Of a DNA stretch of 46,851 nucleotides, positions 1 through 8,271 are shown piece by piece. Location: assembly GCF_016429065.1 (NCBI RefSeq), contig NZ_JAELTX010000026.1:1-46851 (forward strand), given 5' to 3'. Origin of the DNA: Pedobacter sp. ASV17 (GTDB lineage Bacteria; Bacteroidota; Bacteroidia; Sphingobacteriales; Sphingobacteriaceae). The notes under the pieces are model-generated. The model was not told the origin of the DNA. It did not search any database and saw only the letters and a program-made list of their open reading frames with translations. Each line of letters begins with the position of its first letter. The first letter of the stretch is position 1. Position numbers and translations under genes: made by a program.

Positions 1-249
1 GTCTAAATATGCACTAATACTAGCAAAGTCAAGTGGGAATTTAATTTGGGTCCAGTCTACTTTTCTCAAAAAAGCATTTGCCGTTTCATAGCTTTCGCCC
101 ATGTAAGGAACCATACTTGCCTCTCCATAACCCACTTTTCCTTCGTGTTCTACTTTTAATAAGAATAATGGGGTGCTTGTTCTGGTGAATTTGGCAATAG
201 AAAATGGGTGTTTCAACTCTAATTCAAATTCCTTGCAACTAATTTTCAT
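1..249 (-). CDS. Dipeptide epimerase, N-terminal part (runs off window)
   Basis: The reverse strand from the ATG at 249 gives 83 residues with no stop, so the gene continues beyond the window start. The protein begins MKISCKEFELELKHPF and contains FTRTSTPLFLLKVEHEGKVGYGEASMVP in two blocks, a pattern I recognise as the capping N-terminal domain of enolase-superfamily L-Ala-D/L-Glu (dipeptide) epimerases of Bacteroidota, which recycle murein peptides. The catalytic barrel with its lysines and metal-binding acids lies outside the window, so substrate specificity cannot be judged. It is divergent from the lipoprotein gene at 313. Confidence 0.75.
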   Translation of the reverse strand, partial: MKISCKEFELELKHPFSIAKFTRTSTPLFLLKVEHEGKVGYGEASMVPYMGESYETANAFLRKVDWTQIKFPLDFASISAYLD

Positions 250-290
250 CTTTAATCGTCTAAATCATTAAAAGGTTTACAGCCTTGCAG

Positions 291-298
291 TATATTTG
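291..298 (+). promoter_or_regulatory. -7 promoter box TATATTTG for the lipoprotein gene
   Basis: TATATTTG matches the Bacteroidota -7 consensus TAnnTTTG exactly and ends 14 bases before the ATG at 313. No clean TTG -33 element is present at the usual 17-23 base spacing, so it rests on the -7 box only. Confidence 0.5.
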
Positions 299-312
299 TT
301 AACGCTAATATA

Positions 313-1449
313 ATGGCCATGAATTCTATTTCAAGATTACGTTATTTTCTTTACTTATCCATATTAATTGTTGGATGTACCACTGGAAAAAATGCCTTAC
401 AAAAAGGTGATTATGATGCAGCAGTTTCTAAAGCGGTTGACCGATTAAAAAGTTCGCCGCAAAATAAGGAAGCGATGCAGGTTTTACCTGAAGCGTTTGA
501 TTTGGCCATTAAAACCCATTTGAGGAAAATTGACGAAGCTAAGGTTTCGGTGGATGCCCTGAAATGGGAAGACATCATGTATCGCTACCAAAAAATTAAC
601 CAGCTAAGCGATGAGGTAAATGCTTGTCCAAGCTGCTTGAATTTAGTTCCCAACCCACCAAAATATGTAAAGGAATTTGAAGATTCGAGATACAAGGCTG
701 CCGAAGCACGTTATTTATTGGGCGAGCGTTCATTGAGGGAAAATAACCGTCAAAGCGCAAAGGTGGCCTATCAACACTTTATGAAGGCTCAAAGTTTGTA
801 TCCATCCTTAAAAGGAGTGAAGGAAAAAATAGAGGATGCTTATTGGGCTGCGGTGTTGAAAGTGGTGGTTCAGCCAGCAATTATTAATAGCAACACCTAT
901 AGGTTAAGCAATCAATATTTTCAGGAACAAATAGCCAATTATTTGGCTACCTATAATGGAAATACCTTTGTAAGGTTTTATTCGGAACAAGAAGCCGCCG
1001 CCCAAAAGATAAGAGCCGATCAATTGGTAGAACTACATTTTGATGATTTTATTGTCGGCCAAACTTATGTGAAAGAAAGGGTAGAAAAGCTACAAAGAGA
1101 CAGCGTGGTTATTGGAGAAAACAGACATGGTAAGATTTACGGTACCGTTAAGGCAACCTATAGCGTGTTTGAAAAACAAGTTTCTTCATCGGGTTTGTTG
1201 AATTTTGCCGTGGTAGATTTAAGTACTAACAAACTATTGCGCAATCAGAAGATAGCAGGGACTTACGTTTGGAAAGATTATTGGGCCTCCTTTAGAGGGG
1301 ATGAACGTGCCTTAGATAGACAACAATTGGCGCTCACCAGAAAGCGAGAGGTAATGCCTCCGCCTCCAGGCAATTTATTTGTGGAATTTACCAAACCAAT
1401 TTATGCGCAGTTGGTAGATCATATCACCTCGTTTTATAGCAGGTACTAG
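313..1449 (+). CDS. Conserved lipoprotein, TPR-like helical N-half
   Basis: A 378-residue protein. The first 22 residues form a lipoprotein signal ending in the lipobox IVGC (Cys22), so it is probably anchored to the inner leaflet of the outer membrane or to the inner membrane. Residues 23-190 look alpha-helical with repeated basic/acidic patterns suggestive of TPR-like repeats (for example GDYDAAVSKAVDRL near residue 31 and a second block from about 130 to 175), followed by a beta-rich C-terminal half. I do not recognise a named function. The start could be Met1 or Met3. It stands alone: a hairpin repeat begins one base after its stop, which may also act in transcription ending. Confidence 0.7.
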   Translation: MAMNSISRLRYFLYLSILIVGCTTGKNALQKGDYDAAVSKAVDRLKSSPQNKEAMQVLPEAFDLAIKTHLRKIDEAKVSVDALKWEDIMYRYQKINQLSDEVNACPSCLNLVPNPPKYVKEFEDSRYKAAEARYLLGERSLRENNRQSAKVAYQHFMKAQSLYPSLKGVKEKIEDAYWAAVLKVVVQPAIINSNTYRLSNQYFQEQIANYLATYNGNTFVRFYSEQEAAAQKIRADQLVELHFDDFIVGQTYVKERVEKLQRDSVVIGENRHGKIYGTVKATYSVFEKQVSSSGLLNFAVVDLSTNKLLRNQKIAGTYVWKDYWASFRGDERALDRQQLALTRKREVMPPPPGNLFVEFTKPIYAQLVDHITSFYSRY

Positions 1450-1450
1450 A

Positions 1451-1483
1451 AGACTTACGAAGTTTCAAAAACTTCGTAAGTCT
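1451..1483. repeat. Palindromic hairpin family P15, copy 1
   Basis: Arms AGACTTACGAAGTTT and AAACTTCGTAAGTCT (15 bp, perfect) around the loop CAA. It lies one base after the stop of the lipoprotein gene. Three other copies with identical arms occur at 1614, 8346 and 44777. Confidence 0.9.
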
Positions 1484-1613
1484 GTAACTTTGAATGATTA
1501 ACTGTTGAATGATTGAATAAACTAGCGATCAGTGTTTCTGATAGAGGGCAATTAACCAGTTAAACAATTCCAACAATTAACCATCCTTCAAACGATAGGA
1601 CGGCGTAACTAGA

Positions 1614-1646
1614 AGACTTACGAAGTTTGTGAAACTTCGTAAGTCT
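1614..1646. repeat. Palindromic hairpin family P15, copy 2
   Basis: The same perfect 15-bp arms as the copy at 1451, with loop GTG. Both copies are preceded by CTAGA, so the first few flanking bases are also shared. The 1484-1613 stretch between them has no gene and only loosely repeated TTAACCAGTTAA-like words. Confidence 0.9.
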
Positions 1647-1729
1647 ATTCGACTAACCAGTTAACCATCTTTTATCAATATGACAATAAAACAATTACTC
1701 CCTTGTCAATTATTGTTAATATTGCAGCG

Positions 1730-2692
1730 ATGAACCATAGTCTTTATAATCCTTTTAAAACGTTCGATTTTAGAAACGACAAATGCTTTTTGAGCGGTAG
1801 TTCAACTTCGCCTTTAGCTGTTCGTGTGTTGCCTGATTGGCTGTTAAACATGGCCAAACTTACTGGTGAGGAACAGATTAAATTGTTGGACGAAAGTATC
1901 AGGACGTATAAGAGTTTAGTGGTTCCTGCTAGTGCAGAAATCTATACAGAAGCCATCTTGCCTTTAGAACAGAAGATAGAAACTGCTTTTGAGCAGGGCT
2001 ATAAAGGTGTTTCGGCTTTGCCAGAAATGGAATTATTTCATTGGATTGGTAAAATGATGTACAGCTTTTTGTATATCGAGATGCAAGGGGCAATACGTTT
2101 AAAGCAATTGAGTGGCGATGGTATGAACATGTCGCAAGGTTTGATGCATAAGTTTGGCAACCTTCATTTAATGCTGCAAGGTGTTTTTAGAGCGGTAGAA
2201 TTTGAAGAATTTAGACCTTGGTCAATTGTGGTGGTTCCCTTAGAAAATACGGAGACCGCATTTAGCTTTCGTGATGAAATCAATACCTTGATCTTCTCCC
2301 TTAAGTTTAAAGATTTTGGAATTGTGGCCTGCTTGCAGGATAATGGAACCAATAAAAGATACCATCAGCCACTGCTAGAATCTATTAAAGATAAATCATT
2401 AACGGATCAGCAATTTGAAGAGTTGGCTGCTCGCTTCTTTTATTCGGCCTATTTATTTAATCGCTTGCCAGAGTACAATGTGATTGAAGCAAACGATGTG
2501 GCTTATATTGACCCAATGCCTTTACGTGGGATACAAAACAAGCCCATTTTTGACGAATGGCAGCACAAAACGTACGGACAGGTACTCGAAAATTTCTGGA
2601 AGCCTTATGGTTTTACCTTGTTCGAGATCATCAAAGACCCAAAAGCGCCAATGAGCTTTTTCGAACAACCCCTATTGCCAGATGCGGGATAG
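1730..2692 (+). CDS. Conserved hypothetical protein
   Basis: The open frame extends up to a TTG at 1703, but the ATG at 1730 gives the natural start (MNHSLYNPFKTFDF, 320 residues). There is no signal peptide or membrane segment, so it is likely cytoplasmic. An early DKCFLSG motif recalls a zinc-knuckle half-site but has only one cysteine. The rest is mixed alpha/beta with a MYSFLYIEMQGAIRLKQ helix. I do not recognise a family with a known function. Its last 21 bases overlap the end of the convergent rhomboid gene. Confidence 0.7.
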   Translation: MNHSLYNPFKTFDFRNDKCFLSGSSTSPLAVRVLPDWLLNMAKLTGEEQIKLLDESIRTYKSLVVPASAEIYTEAILPLEQKIETAFEQGYKGVSALPEMELFHWIGKMMYSFLYIEMQGAIRLKQLSGDGMNMSQGLMHKFGNLHLMLQGVFRAVEFEEFRPWSIVVVPLENTETAFSFRDEINTLIFSLKFKDFGIVACLQDNGTNKRYHQPLLESIKDKSLTDQQFEELAARFFYSAYLFNRLPEYNVIEANDVAYIDPMPLRGIQNKPIFDEWQHKTYGQVLENFWKPYGFTLFEIIKDPKAPMSFFEQPLLPDAG

Positions 2693-3289
2693 CTGATTTA
2701 CAAAATGCGTAATTACTCCAGGGACCAAAACTACCGTTAAAATTAATCCAGATAATGCCCCAAAAAAGTGTGCATCGTGGTTAATGTGATCTCTGGAATT
2801 TTTGGACATGTACATACAATAGGCAAGGTAAAGTACGCCAAACAAAATGGCTGGCATAGGAATGAACATCACCAGAATGAGATTTAGCGGGTCAAACAAA
2901 ATGTAGCTGAAAAGTACCGCACTAATGGCACCTGAAGCCCCTAAGCTGCTATATCGATAATCATCTTTATGCTTAATGGCCGTTGGGATATCACTGACCA
3001 CCAAGGAAACAAAATAAAGCACTGCAAATTGCCAGTGGCCTATCATGGCTTCCAATTTAAAAGCAAAGAAAAAGAAGGTAAACATGTTAAAAAACAAGTG
3101 CATCCAATCTGCATGGATAAGTCCACTGGTGATAAATGTATAGAGCTTTCCTCCTTTGGCTAGGCTATAAGGATGCAGCATAAACTTGCCAAATAGTTGC
3201 GTATTGTTAAAAGCGTAAATGCTGGTTGCAATAGTGAAAATAAAAATGATGGAGGCCACAGGAGCCATATTCCAATATGCTAATGCCAT
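2672..3289 (-). CDS. Rhomboid-family intramembrane serine protease
   Basis: Starting at the ATG at 3289 (205 residues; an upstream in-frame ATG at 3319 would add 10 polar residues). Rhomboids cut transmembrane substrates inside the bilayer. The catalytic serine motif GASG is at about residues 117-120 (Ser119) and the catalytic histidine lies in HDAHFFGALSG (His174). The HxxxN oxyanion motif HLFFN is at about 64-68. Six hydrophobic segments fit the minimal six-helix rhomboid core. The gene converges on, and overlaps by 21 bases, the hypothetical gene ending at 2692. The substrate is unknown. Confidence 0.9.
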   Translation of the reverse strand: MALAYWNMAPVASIIFIFTIATSIYAFNNTQLFGKFMLHPYSLAKGGKLYTFITSGLIHADWMHLFFNMFTFFFFAFKLEAMIGHWQFAVLYFVSLVVSDIPTAIKHKDDYRYSSLGASGAISAVLFSYILFDPLNLILVMFIPMPAILFGVLYLAYCMYMSKNSRDHINHDAHFFGALSGLILTVVLVPGVITHFVNQLSRIWQ

Positions 3290-3318
3290 GTTGATTTTGG
3301 TTGTTACTTTGAAAATCA

Positions 3319-3346
3319 CGTCATTACTTCGTACCTCGCAATGACG
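3319..3346. repeat. Truncated copy of the CGTCATTGCGAGG palindrome family
   Basis: CGTCATT is followed directly by ACTTCGTACCTCGCAATGACG, i.e. the outer seven bases of one arm plus nearly the whole other arm of the element complete at 7994-8058. It looks like an internal deletion of that palindrome, sitting just upstream of the rhomboid gene. Confidence 0.7.
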
Positions 3347-3355
3347 ATAATCTGA

Positions 3356-4240
3356 TTATTTTATATCCAATTTAATATCTTTCACTAACCTTCCAATAGG
3401 GTAGCGCATAAAAGTTGGCTCAAAATAATCAGAATTTTTGTAAATGAACTCTAATTGTGCATAAGCACTTTTGGCCAACTCTGCATTTTTAGCTTTTTCC
3501 TCTTCTAATTTTTGCTTTAAGGCAGGGTTGTTTTTTAAAAGTTGTGCTGCGGTATCTTCAAAAATGTAGGATGAGAAATGTTCCTTTTGTCCTAAAATAG
3601 AATCAAAGAAATTCCAGTTGAAGAAAGAATCTGGCGCTTGAGGCTCCAAGGTCTCTACAATGTACCGATTGGTTTTTTGATTGACGTAAACCACATAATC
3701 TCCAGCATAACATTGGATGCTTTGTTGCTTTGGCTCCACTTTTACTGCGGAGTGCAAATAGTGTCCTTCAAAAGGCTTTTGAGCGGTTTTAAAGTCACTG
3801 ATGTAATACATTTCGAGGGCTAACTTTGCGTCTTTTTTAAGTTGGTCCACCTTAACATTATTCAGCTTAAGCAATTGTATCACTTGGCTCCAAGCTTTTG
3901 GAATAATGTACGCAATAGGCTTTTCAACCGTTAAAGCTGGCTCAAAATGGTTCCATTGTTTAATGGTTTTGGTATAAGGTTCGTTCCTGTCGTAATACAA
4001 CCTTTCAAGTCCACTTACTTCACTTGTTTTATATTTAGCCGCATAACCTTTAAATTCTATCTCATCAAATTGATCTTTGTTCAGTTTCCAGTCTAAGGTG
4101 AACTTAATTTTTGAGGCCGTTTCTGCATCTGCTTTTTTCTTGTTCTCCCCAATCTTTTTGGCGTCACGCTCTACCAAAGTGATATAGGTTTCCAGTAGTT
4201 TGTAAGTTGATTCTACCCTTTGGTCGTAAGGTTTTAGCAT
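3356..4240 (-). pseudogene. M14 carboxypeptidase, C-terminal portion after in-frame stop
   Basis: 294 codons from an internal ATG at 4240. Reading upstream in the same frame gives Thr-His before this Met and then TAA at 4247-4249, after which the frame continues as the N-terminal half of the peptidase. Together they form one 580-codon gene (3356-5098) split by a single stop, with no frameshift. The segment begins MLKPYDQRVES, which in Bacteroidota M14 proteins directly follows the end of the catalytic domain. The rest is the family's C-terminal accessory region. On its own it has no zinc ligands and no signal peptide, so it should be inactive even if translated. Confidence 0.8.
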
Positions 4241-4246
4241 GTGGGT

Positions 4247-5098
4247 TTAGGGCATAAAGCCAATCGTATTGTGCAATGCCGCATAGCCTGTGCTATATCT
4301 TGGACTTTCCATAAAACCAGAAATACCACTGTCAGGAGTTTCTTTAACCGAATTTATATAGGGGATTAGTTCAAAACCTTTTCCCTTCATTTCTTGATAC
4401 AGATAAGGAAGCATGGTTTGGGTAAGGTAGCTTGATAACGTTGGATTGAGCTTGTCCTTTTGCGTAGGGATCAAGGTCATGGTGTATTGATAATCTGCAC
4501 CATTACTGGTATGGGTATCCACAAAAATTTCTGGCTGCCAAATGTTAAAAATCTGCTGAAAAGCTGCTGAATTTTTTGAATCTGTTTTGATGAAGTCGCG
4601 GTTAAGATCGTAGCTTTTACTGTTGCCTCTAAAGCCGTAAGCTAGTGGGCCATTTTGGTTAGCTCTTGAAGTACTGGTTCGGTTAAAGCTACCGTCAATA
4701 TTGTAAACAGGAATAATACAAATGACTACATCTTTGGGTAATTGTTTTCTGTTGAGCAAATCTCTCGCTAACATCATGCAGGCATCTATGCCTTCTGGCT
4801 CACCAGGGTGGATCCCATTGTTAATGAGCAGCACACGTTTGTCTGCCTGTTTTATTTTGGCCACATCAAAAATGCCATCTCTATTAAGTATCAGCAGATG
4901 CAAAGGTTTGCCAAAATCAGTTTGACCGTAAGTCATCAGCTTAGCTTGCTTGCCAAATGTTGTCGCAAGTTTTTGATAGTAAGCAATTGCTTCGTTATAA
5001 GTAGCAGTAGCTTTTTTTTGACTGGCCTCGTAAGGAGTTAGTTGCGCAAAAGCAGTCATGGTAGTACAGATAAGTAACAAAAGAAAATATACCCTCAT
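4247..5098 (-). pseudogene. M14 family zinc carboxypeptidase, N-terminal portion, nonsense-truncated
   Basis: Start chosen at the ATG at 5098, which gives the signal peptide MRVYFLLLLICTTMTAFAQ; the frame is open further upstream but without a signal. Zinc ligands are visible: HPGE (HxxE) in GIHPGEPEGIDACMMLA and the third histidine in FVDTHTSNGADY. The frame ends ...HNTIGFMP then TAA (4247-4249), followed in frame by Thr-His-Met-Leu-Lys-Pro. In related proteins as I remember them this stretch reads GFxPETHMLKP, so the stop stands where a glutamate (GAA) is expected. That glutamate is plausibly the catalytic base of M14 enzymes. Alternatives are a sequencing error or a recent null allele. Confidence 0.82.
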
Positions 5099-5186
5099 TA
5101 TAAAATGATTTATGTATAAAAATAGCTTTTGTTTTCTTAACAAGATGACTGTATCCAAAATTTTGGATAGTCTAGTGCGAAATAAA

Positions 5187-5900
5187 CTAACGGATAGTTT
5201 TTCGAGTGAGACCTTTAGGGCCAAATGTGTATTTAACGCCTATAGAAAGGAAATTATACATGTCTGGGCTAACATTTTTGAAGCCTTTTGATCTAGGGTC
5301 GTTATAGCCGTCAAAATTATCAGCAAACACAAAATTGGTTTGGTAATTCACGTTAAAAATGTACCTGATTTCTCCCCAGCTATCAGGGAAATAAAAATCA
5401 ATACCAAGGTTGATGGGGACCATTACACTGGAGCCTTTATCATCGCCAGGGAAAGTGTATATACTGCCGTCGTCTTGTGTTTTGTATCTTACGATGGAGT
5501 TCATGTTACTTTGAACAAAACCTAAGCCTGTGCCAAGGTAAAAACCTTTGGTATAATTAAGAAAGTCGCTGTAGTAAAAGTCAGTAAATTCGCCAGCCCT
5601 GAATTTGAAGTTTAAAGCAACGGCTTTGAAGGCGTTAGTGAATTCTCTTTGGTGAGGGTCGCTAACTCGGTTACCACCTTTAGCCAAACCCATTTGCAAT
5701 TCTAAGCCGCCAGTAATAAAAGGAGTAAAGTGGTAGTCAAGAGCACCATAAGCACCGTAGCCAAAGCCACCTTTTTTAACATCGGTAAAGGTGTATGTCC
5801 CTCCGCCGCCTATTCCTCCACTTAATTTATAAAAATTTGATTGACCAAATGCTGTAACCGTAAAAAATATCAGTGATAAAGCTAAGTAACGTTTTTTCAA
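5187..5900 (-). CDS. Outer-membrane beta-barrel protein
   Basis: The frame is open to 5930 with no ATG near the start. A TTG at 5900 gives a textbook signal peptide (MKKRYLALSLIFFTVTAFGQ) and sits about 28 bases after a -7 box, so I place the start there (237 residues). The mature part is a series of amphipathic strands rich in Gly, Tyr and Phe ending in KYTFGPKG, as in small porin-like or OmpW/PorT-type barrels. The function is unknown. It is divergent from pepT, and their promoters lie within about 40 bases. Confidence 0.75.
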   Translation of the reverse strand: MKKRYLALSLIFFTVTAFGQSNFYKLSGGIGGGGTYTFTDVKKGGFGYGAYGALDYHFTPFITGGLELQMGLAKGGNRVSDPHQREFTNAFKAVALNFKFRAGEFTDFYYSDFLNYTKGFYLGTGLGFVQSNMNSIVRYKTQDDGSIYTFPGDDKGSSVMVPINLGIDFYFPDSWGEIRYIFNVNYQTNFVFADNFDGYNDPRSKGFKNVSPDMYNFLSIGVKYTFGPKGLTRKTIR

Positions 5901-5927
5901 GTTGTTATAAATTAAGTGCTTGCTTTG

Positions 5928-5935
5928 CAAAAGTA
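5928..5935 (-). promoter_or_regulatory. -7 box TACTTTTG for the beta-barrel gene
   Basis: On the reverse strand TACTTTTG matches TAnnTTTG and lies 27 bases before the TTG start at 5900. It is back to back with the pepT -7 box 26 bases away. Confidence 0.5.
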
Positions 5936-5961
5936 TAATTCTTATTCAAAATAATAAATAA

Positions 5962-5969
5962 TATCTTTG
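5962..5969 (+). promoter_or_regulatory. -7 box TATCTTTG for pepT, implying a leaderless mRNA
   Basis: TATCTTTG matches TAnnTTTG exactly and ends 5 bases before the pepT ATG at 5975. Transcription should begin within a few bases of the ATG. No TTG is at the expected -33 distance. Confidence 0.55.
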
Positions 5970-5974
5970 AATTT

Positions 5975-7228
5975 ATGCAAGATATAAAAATAAATGCTGT
6001 TTCTATAGCCGAAAGGTTCATGAAATATGTGAAAATAGACACTCAATCTGACGCTTCTTCACCAACTACTCCTTCTACTGCTAAACAAAAAAATCTAGGC
6101 AAGATTTTAGCGCAAGAATTGCTAGAATTAGGCTTAAGTGATGCGCACTTGGACGAGCATGGCTATGTCTATGCAACCATCCCTTCTAACACAGATAAAA
6201 CGGTGCCCGTAATTTGTTTTTGCTCACATATGGATACCTCTCCCGACAGCAGTGGAGAAAATGTAAAACCGATTATCCATCGCAATTATCAAGGCGAGGA
6301 TTTGGTGTTGCCAGATGATCACAACATTGTCTTGAGATTTTCGGAACATAGGGATTTAAAGAACCAAATAGGCCATGATATCATTACCGCTAGTGGCACT
6401 ACTCTGTTGGGTGCAGATAATAAAGCAGGCGTTGCCGAAATTATGGAAGCTGCTACTTATTTGACACAAAATCCTCAAATAAAACACGGTACCATTAAAA
6501 TACTTTTTACACCTGATGAAGAGATTGGTCGTGGGGTAGATAAAGTGGATTTAAAGAAGCTGGGTGCTGAGTTTGCTTACACTATAGATGGCGAGACTTT
6601 GGGTTCTATCGAAGATGAAACTTTTTCTGCTGATGGGGCAAAATTGATCATTAACGGTGTGAGTGCACACCCTGGATTTGCAAAAGGAAAAATGGAAAGT
6701 GCCATTAAGATTTTAGCGGAGATTATTGATACACTTCCAAAAGATAAACTTAGTCCGGAAAGTACTTCTCAAAAAGATGGTTTTATTCATCCCGTTGGAA
6801 TCAGTGGGACTGTAGAGCAGGCGGAAGCAAATTTCATTCTTCGTGATTTTGATGATGAGTTGCTAAAGTCCCATGGAGAAACTTTAGAGAAAATTGTAAA
6901 GCAAGTGCTTACGGCTTATCCAAAGTCTACTTATAGCTTAACCATTAAGGAGCAATACCGTAACATGAAGCAGGTATTGGATAAATACCCACAAATTATG
7001 GCCAATGGTATAGAAGCCCTAAAAAGAGCAGGACTAAATCCAGTTACCCGTAGCATCCGTGGAGGTACCGATGGTTCCCGTTTGTCGTTTATGGGATTGC
7101 CTTGTCCAAATATATTTACTGGCGGGCATGCTTTTCACGGCAAACAAGAATGGGTTGCCATACAAGATATGGTGAAGTCGGTAGAAACGATTGTTCACCT
7201 AGTACAAGTGTGGGAAGAAACCCCCTAG
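5975..7228 (+). CDS. pepT: Peptidase T (tripeptide aminopeptidase)
   Basis: 417 residues, the usual length for the M20B family. PepT removes the N-terminal residue from tripeptides in the cytoplasm, using two zinc ions. Visible metal-site motifs are CSHMDTSPD (His85, Asp87), LLGADNKAG (bridging Asp148) and TPDEEIGRG (Glu182/Glu183). The C-terminal GGTDGSRLSFMGLPCPNIFTGG and HGKQEW segments also match the family. The TAG stop lies inside a 25-bp inverted repeat shared with the convergent methyltransferase gene. Confidence 0.95.
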   Translation: MQDIKINAVSIAERFMKYVKIDTQSDASSPTTPSTAKQKNLGKILAQELLELGLSDAHLDEHGYVYATIPSNTDKTVPVICFCSHMDTSPDSSGENVKPIIHRNYQGEDLVLPDDHNIVLRFSEHRDLKNQIGHDIITASGTTLLGADNKAGVAEIMEAATYLTQNPQIKHGTIKILFTPDEEIGRGVDKVDLKKLGAEFAYTIDGETLGSIEDETFSADGAKLIINGVSAHPGFAKGKMESAIKILAEIIDTLPKDKLSPESTSQKDGFIHPVGISGTVEQAEANFILRDFDDELLKSHGETLEKIVKQVLTAYPKSTYSLTIKEQYRNMKQVLDKYPQIMANGIEALKRAGLNPVTRSIRGGTDGSRLSFMGLPCPNIFTGGHAFHGKQEWVAIQDMVKSVETIVHLVQVWEETP

Positions 7229-7293
7229 ATCCCCTAAAGGGGACTTGCCTTGCTAACAAACTATAATAAAGTCCCCTTTAGGGGATCTAGGGG
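7222..7293. repeat. 25-bp inverted repeat between convergent genes; likely bidirectional terminator
   Basis: Left arm 7222-7246 and right arm 7269-7293 are perfect reverse complements over 25 bases with a 22-base loop. Each arm contains CTAG and the inner near-palindrome CCCCTAAAGGGG. The TAG of pepT (7226-7228) and the TAG of the methyltransferase (7289-7287) are the symmetrical CTAG sites of the two arms. Confidence 0.85.
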
Positions 7294-7970
7294 TGAGTAA
7301 GCTGTGCCAAATACTGGTCTTGCTCATCCACATAAACAATCTTACAATTCCAGCCATGCTGTTTGCTTAAACGCTGTAGCGTGGTTGGATCGATATACAA
7401 CCAGTTAAACCAATTGCCTTTCTGCTTTTTGTATTCGTAGCAATAGCTGATTTCCCCAAAATACTGATTGGCAGGCATAGGTAAATCATCATATAAATAG
7501 GAAATATCTGAACTGTCGAACAGCAACTGTCCTTTTGGAAGGAGCAGGTTTTTGGCGTTTTCTAGCAAATTTTCGAAGCCTGGTAAGGTACCTGTTAAAC
7601 CAATCCCATTCATCATGAACAGCAGGGTGTCGTACTTTTCGGTAGTCTTGAAAAAATCTTGGATTAGCGGTTTTTTGACGCCTCGAGCTTGCATGATTTG
7701 AACAGCGATTTCAGAAATATCGATCGCTGTAACATCTAAGCCTTTTTTCTCTAAAAGTAGCGCATGGCTACCTACACCAGCGCCCACATCTAGCACTTTG
7801 CCTCTACAAAGACCTAATGCTTTGAGTTCAATCTCGGGCATATCATTCTCGCCCCTAAAAAATACCTCAATAGGCATTTCTTCAGGTTCGTCATAGGAAT
7901 TATGAAGCCATAAAATTTCGGCTTTGCCAGTCTGGTGAAAATCTAAAAGGGCGTTTCCGTAAATATCCAT
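7287..7970 (-). CDS. Class I SAM-dependent methyltransferase
   Basis: Start chosen at the ATG at 7970 (227 residues, MDIYGNALLDFHQ); a TTG two codons upstream overlaps the -7 box. The SAM-binding motif I is VLDVGAGVGSHAL (about residues 59-71), followed by the acidic end of strand 2 in VTAIDIS and a post-motif LLPKGQLLFDSSDISYLY. No substrate domain is recognisable, so only the enzyme class can be given. It converges with pepT, and the shared inverted repeat carries both stops. Confidence 0.85.
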   Translation of the reverse strand: MDIYGNALLDFHQTGKAEILWLHNSYDEPEEMPIEVFFRGENDMPEIELKALGLCRGKVLDVGAGVGSHALLLEKKGLDVTAIDISEIAVQIMQARGVKKPLIQDFFKTTEKYDTLLFMMNGIGLTGTLPGFENLLENAKNLLLPKGQLLFDSSDISYLYDDLPMPANQYFGEISYCYEYKKQKGNWFNWLYIDPTTLQRLSKQHGWNCKIVYVDEQDQYLAQLTHP

Positions 7971-7973
7971 TTT

Positions 7974-7981
7974 CAAAGATA
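7974..7981 (-). promoter_or_regulatory. -7 box TATCTTTG for the methyltransferase, leaderless
   Basis: A perfect TAnnTTTG match on the reverse strand that ends 3 bases before the ATG at 7970, so the transcript should start at or next to the start codon. The complete REP-like palindrome at 7994 lies just upstream. Confidence 0.55.
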
Positions 7982-7993
7982 CGGAAATGCAAA

Positions 7994-8058
7994 CGTCATT
8001 GCGAGGTACGAAGCAATCTCTAATAATTGGATAGATTGCTTCGTACCTCGCAATGACG
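7994..8058. repeat. Complete CGTCATTGCGAGG palindrome (REP-like)
   Basis: Perfect 26-bp arms (7994-8019 and 8033-8058) beginning CGTCATTGCGAGGTACGAAG, with a 13-base loop. It fills the space between the methyltransferase promoter and the YtxH gene's stop. Related copies lie at 3319 and 24496. Confidence 0.9.
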
Positions 8059-8064
8059 AGAAAT

Positions 8065-8271
8065 TTATGTTTTCATTTTGTCAGCTTTGTCTTTTGCCAT
8101 TTCGGCAATACCCGCAAGCTTATCTTTCGATTTATCAAAAAGGTCGCAAAACCAATCGTTTATTTTACTTTTCATGTCACTATGTTTATCAGACGATAAT
8201 ACCATCGCAACTACGGCCCCTAAAGCTACTCCCGCTAAAACACCGCTCAATATCTTTGTTTGCTTTGTCAT
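8065..8271 (-). CDS. YtxH domain protein
   Basis: 68 residues with one N-terminal hydrophobic glycine/alanine-rich segment (ILSGVLAGVALGAVVAMVL) followed by a charged helix rich in Lys and Asp (KSKDKLAGIAEMAKDKADKM). This is the standard layout of YtxH proteins, small membrane-associated proteins of unknown stress-related role. The overlapping forward-strand frames have no family features and are rejected. Confidence 0.85.
   Translation of the reverse strand: MTKQTKILSGVLAGVALGAVVAMVLSSDKHSDMKSKINDWFCDLFDKSKDKLAGIAEMAKDKADKMKT

Noticed and set aside
1451..1646. CRISPR-like array from the two nearby hairpins
   Set aside because: Only two copies here, repeats are perfect palindromes, the spacer is 130 bases and there are no cas genes.
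3356..5098. Programmed read-through or selenocysteine-type recoding of the TAA in the M14 gene
   Set aside because: TAA is not used for selenocysteine or pyrrolysine, and no recoding structure is evident after it; loss of function or sequence error is simpler.
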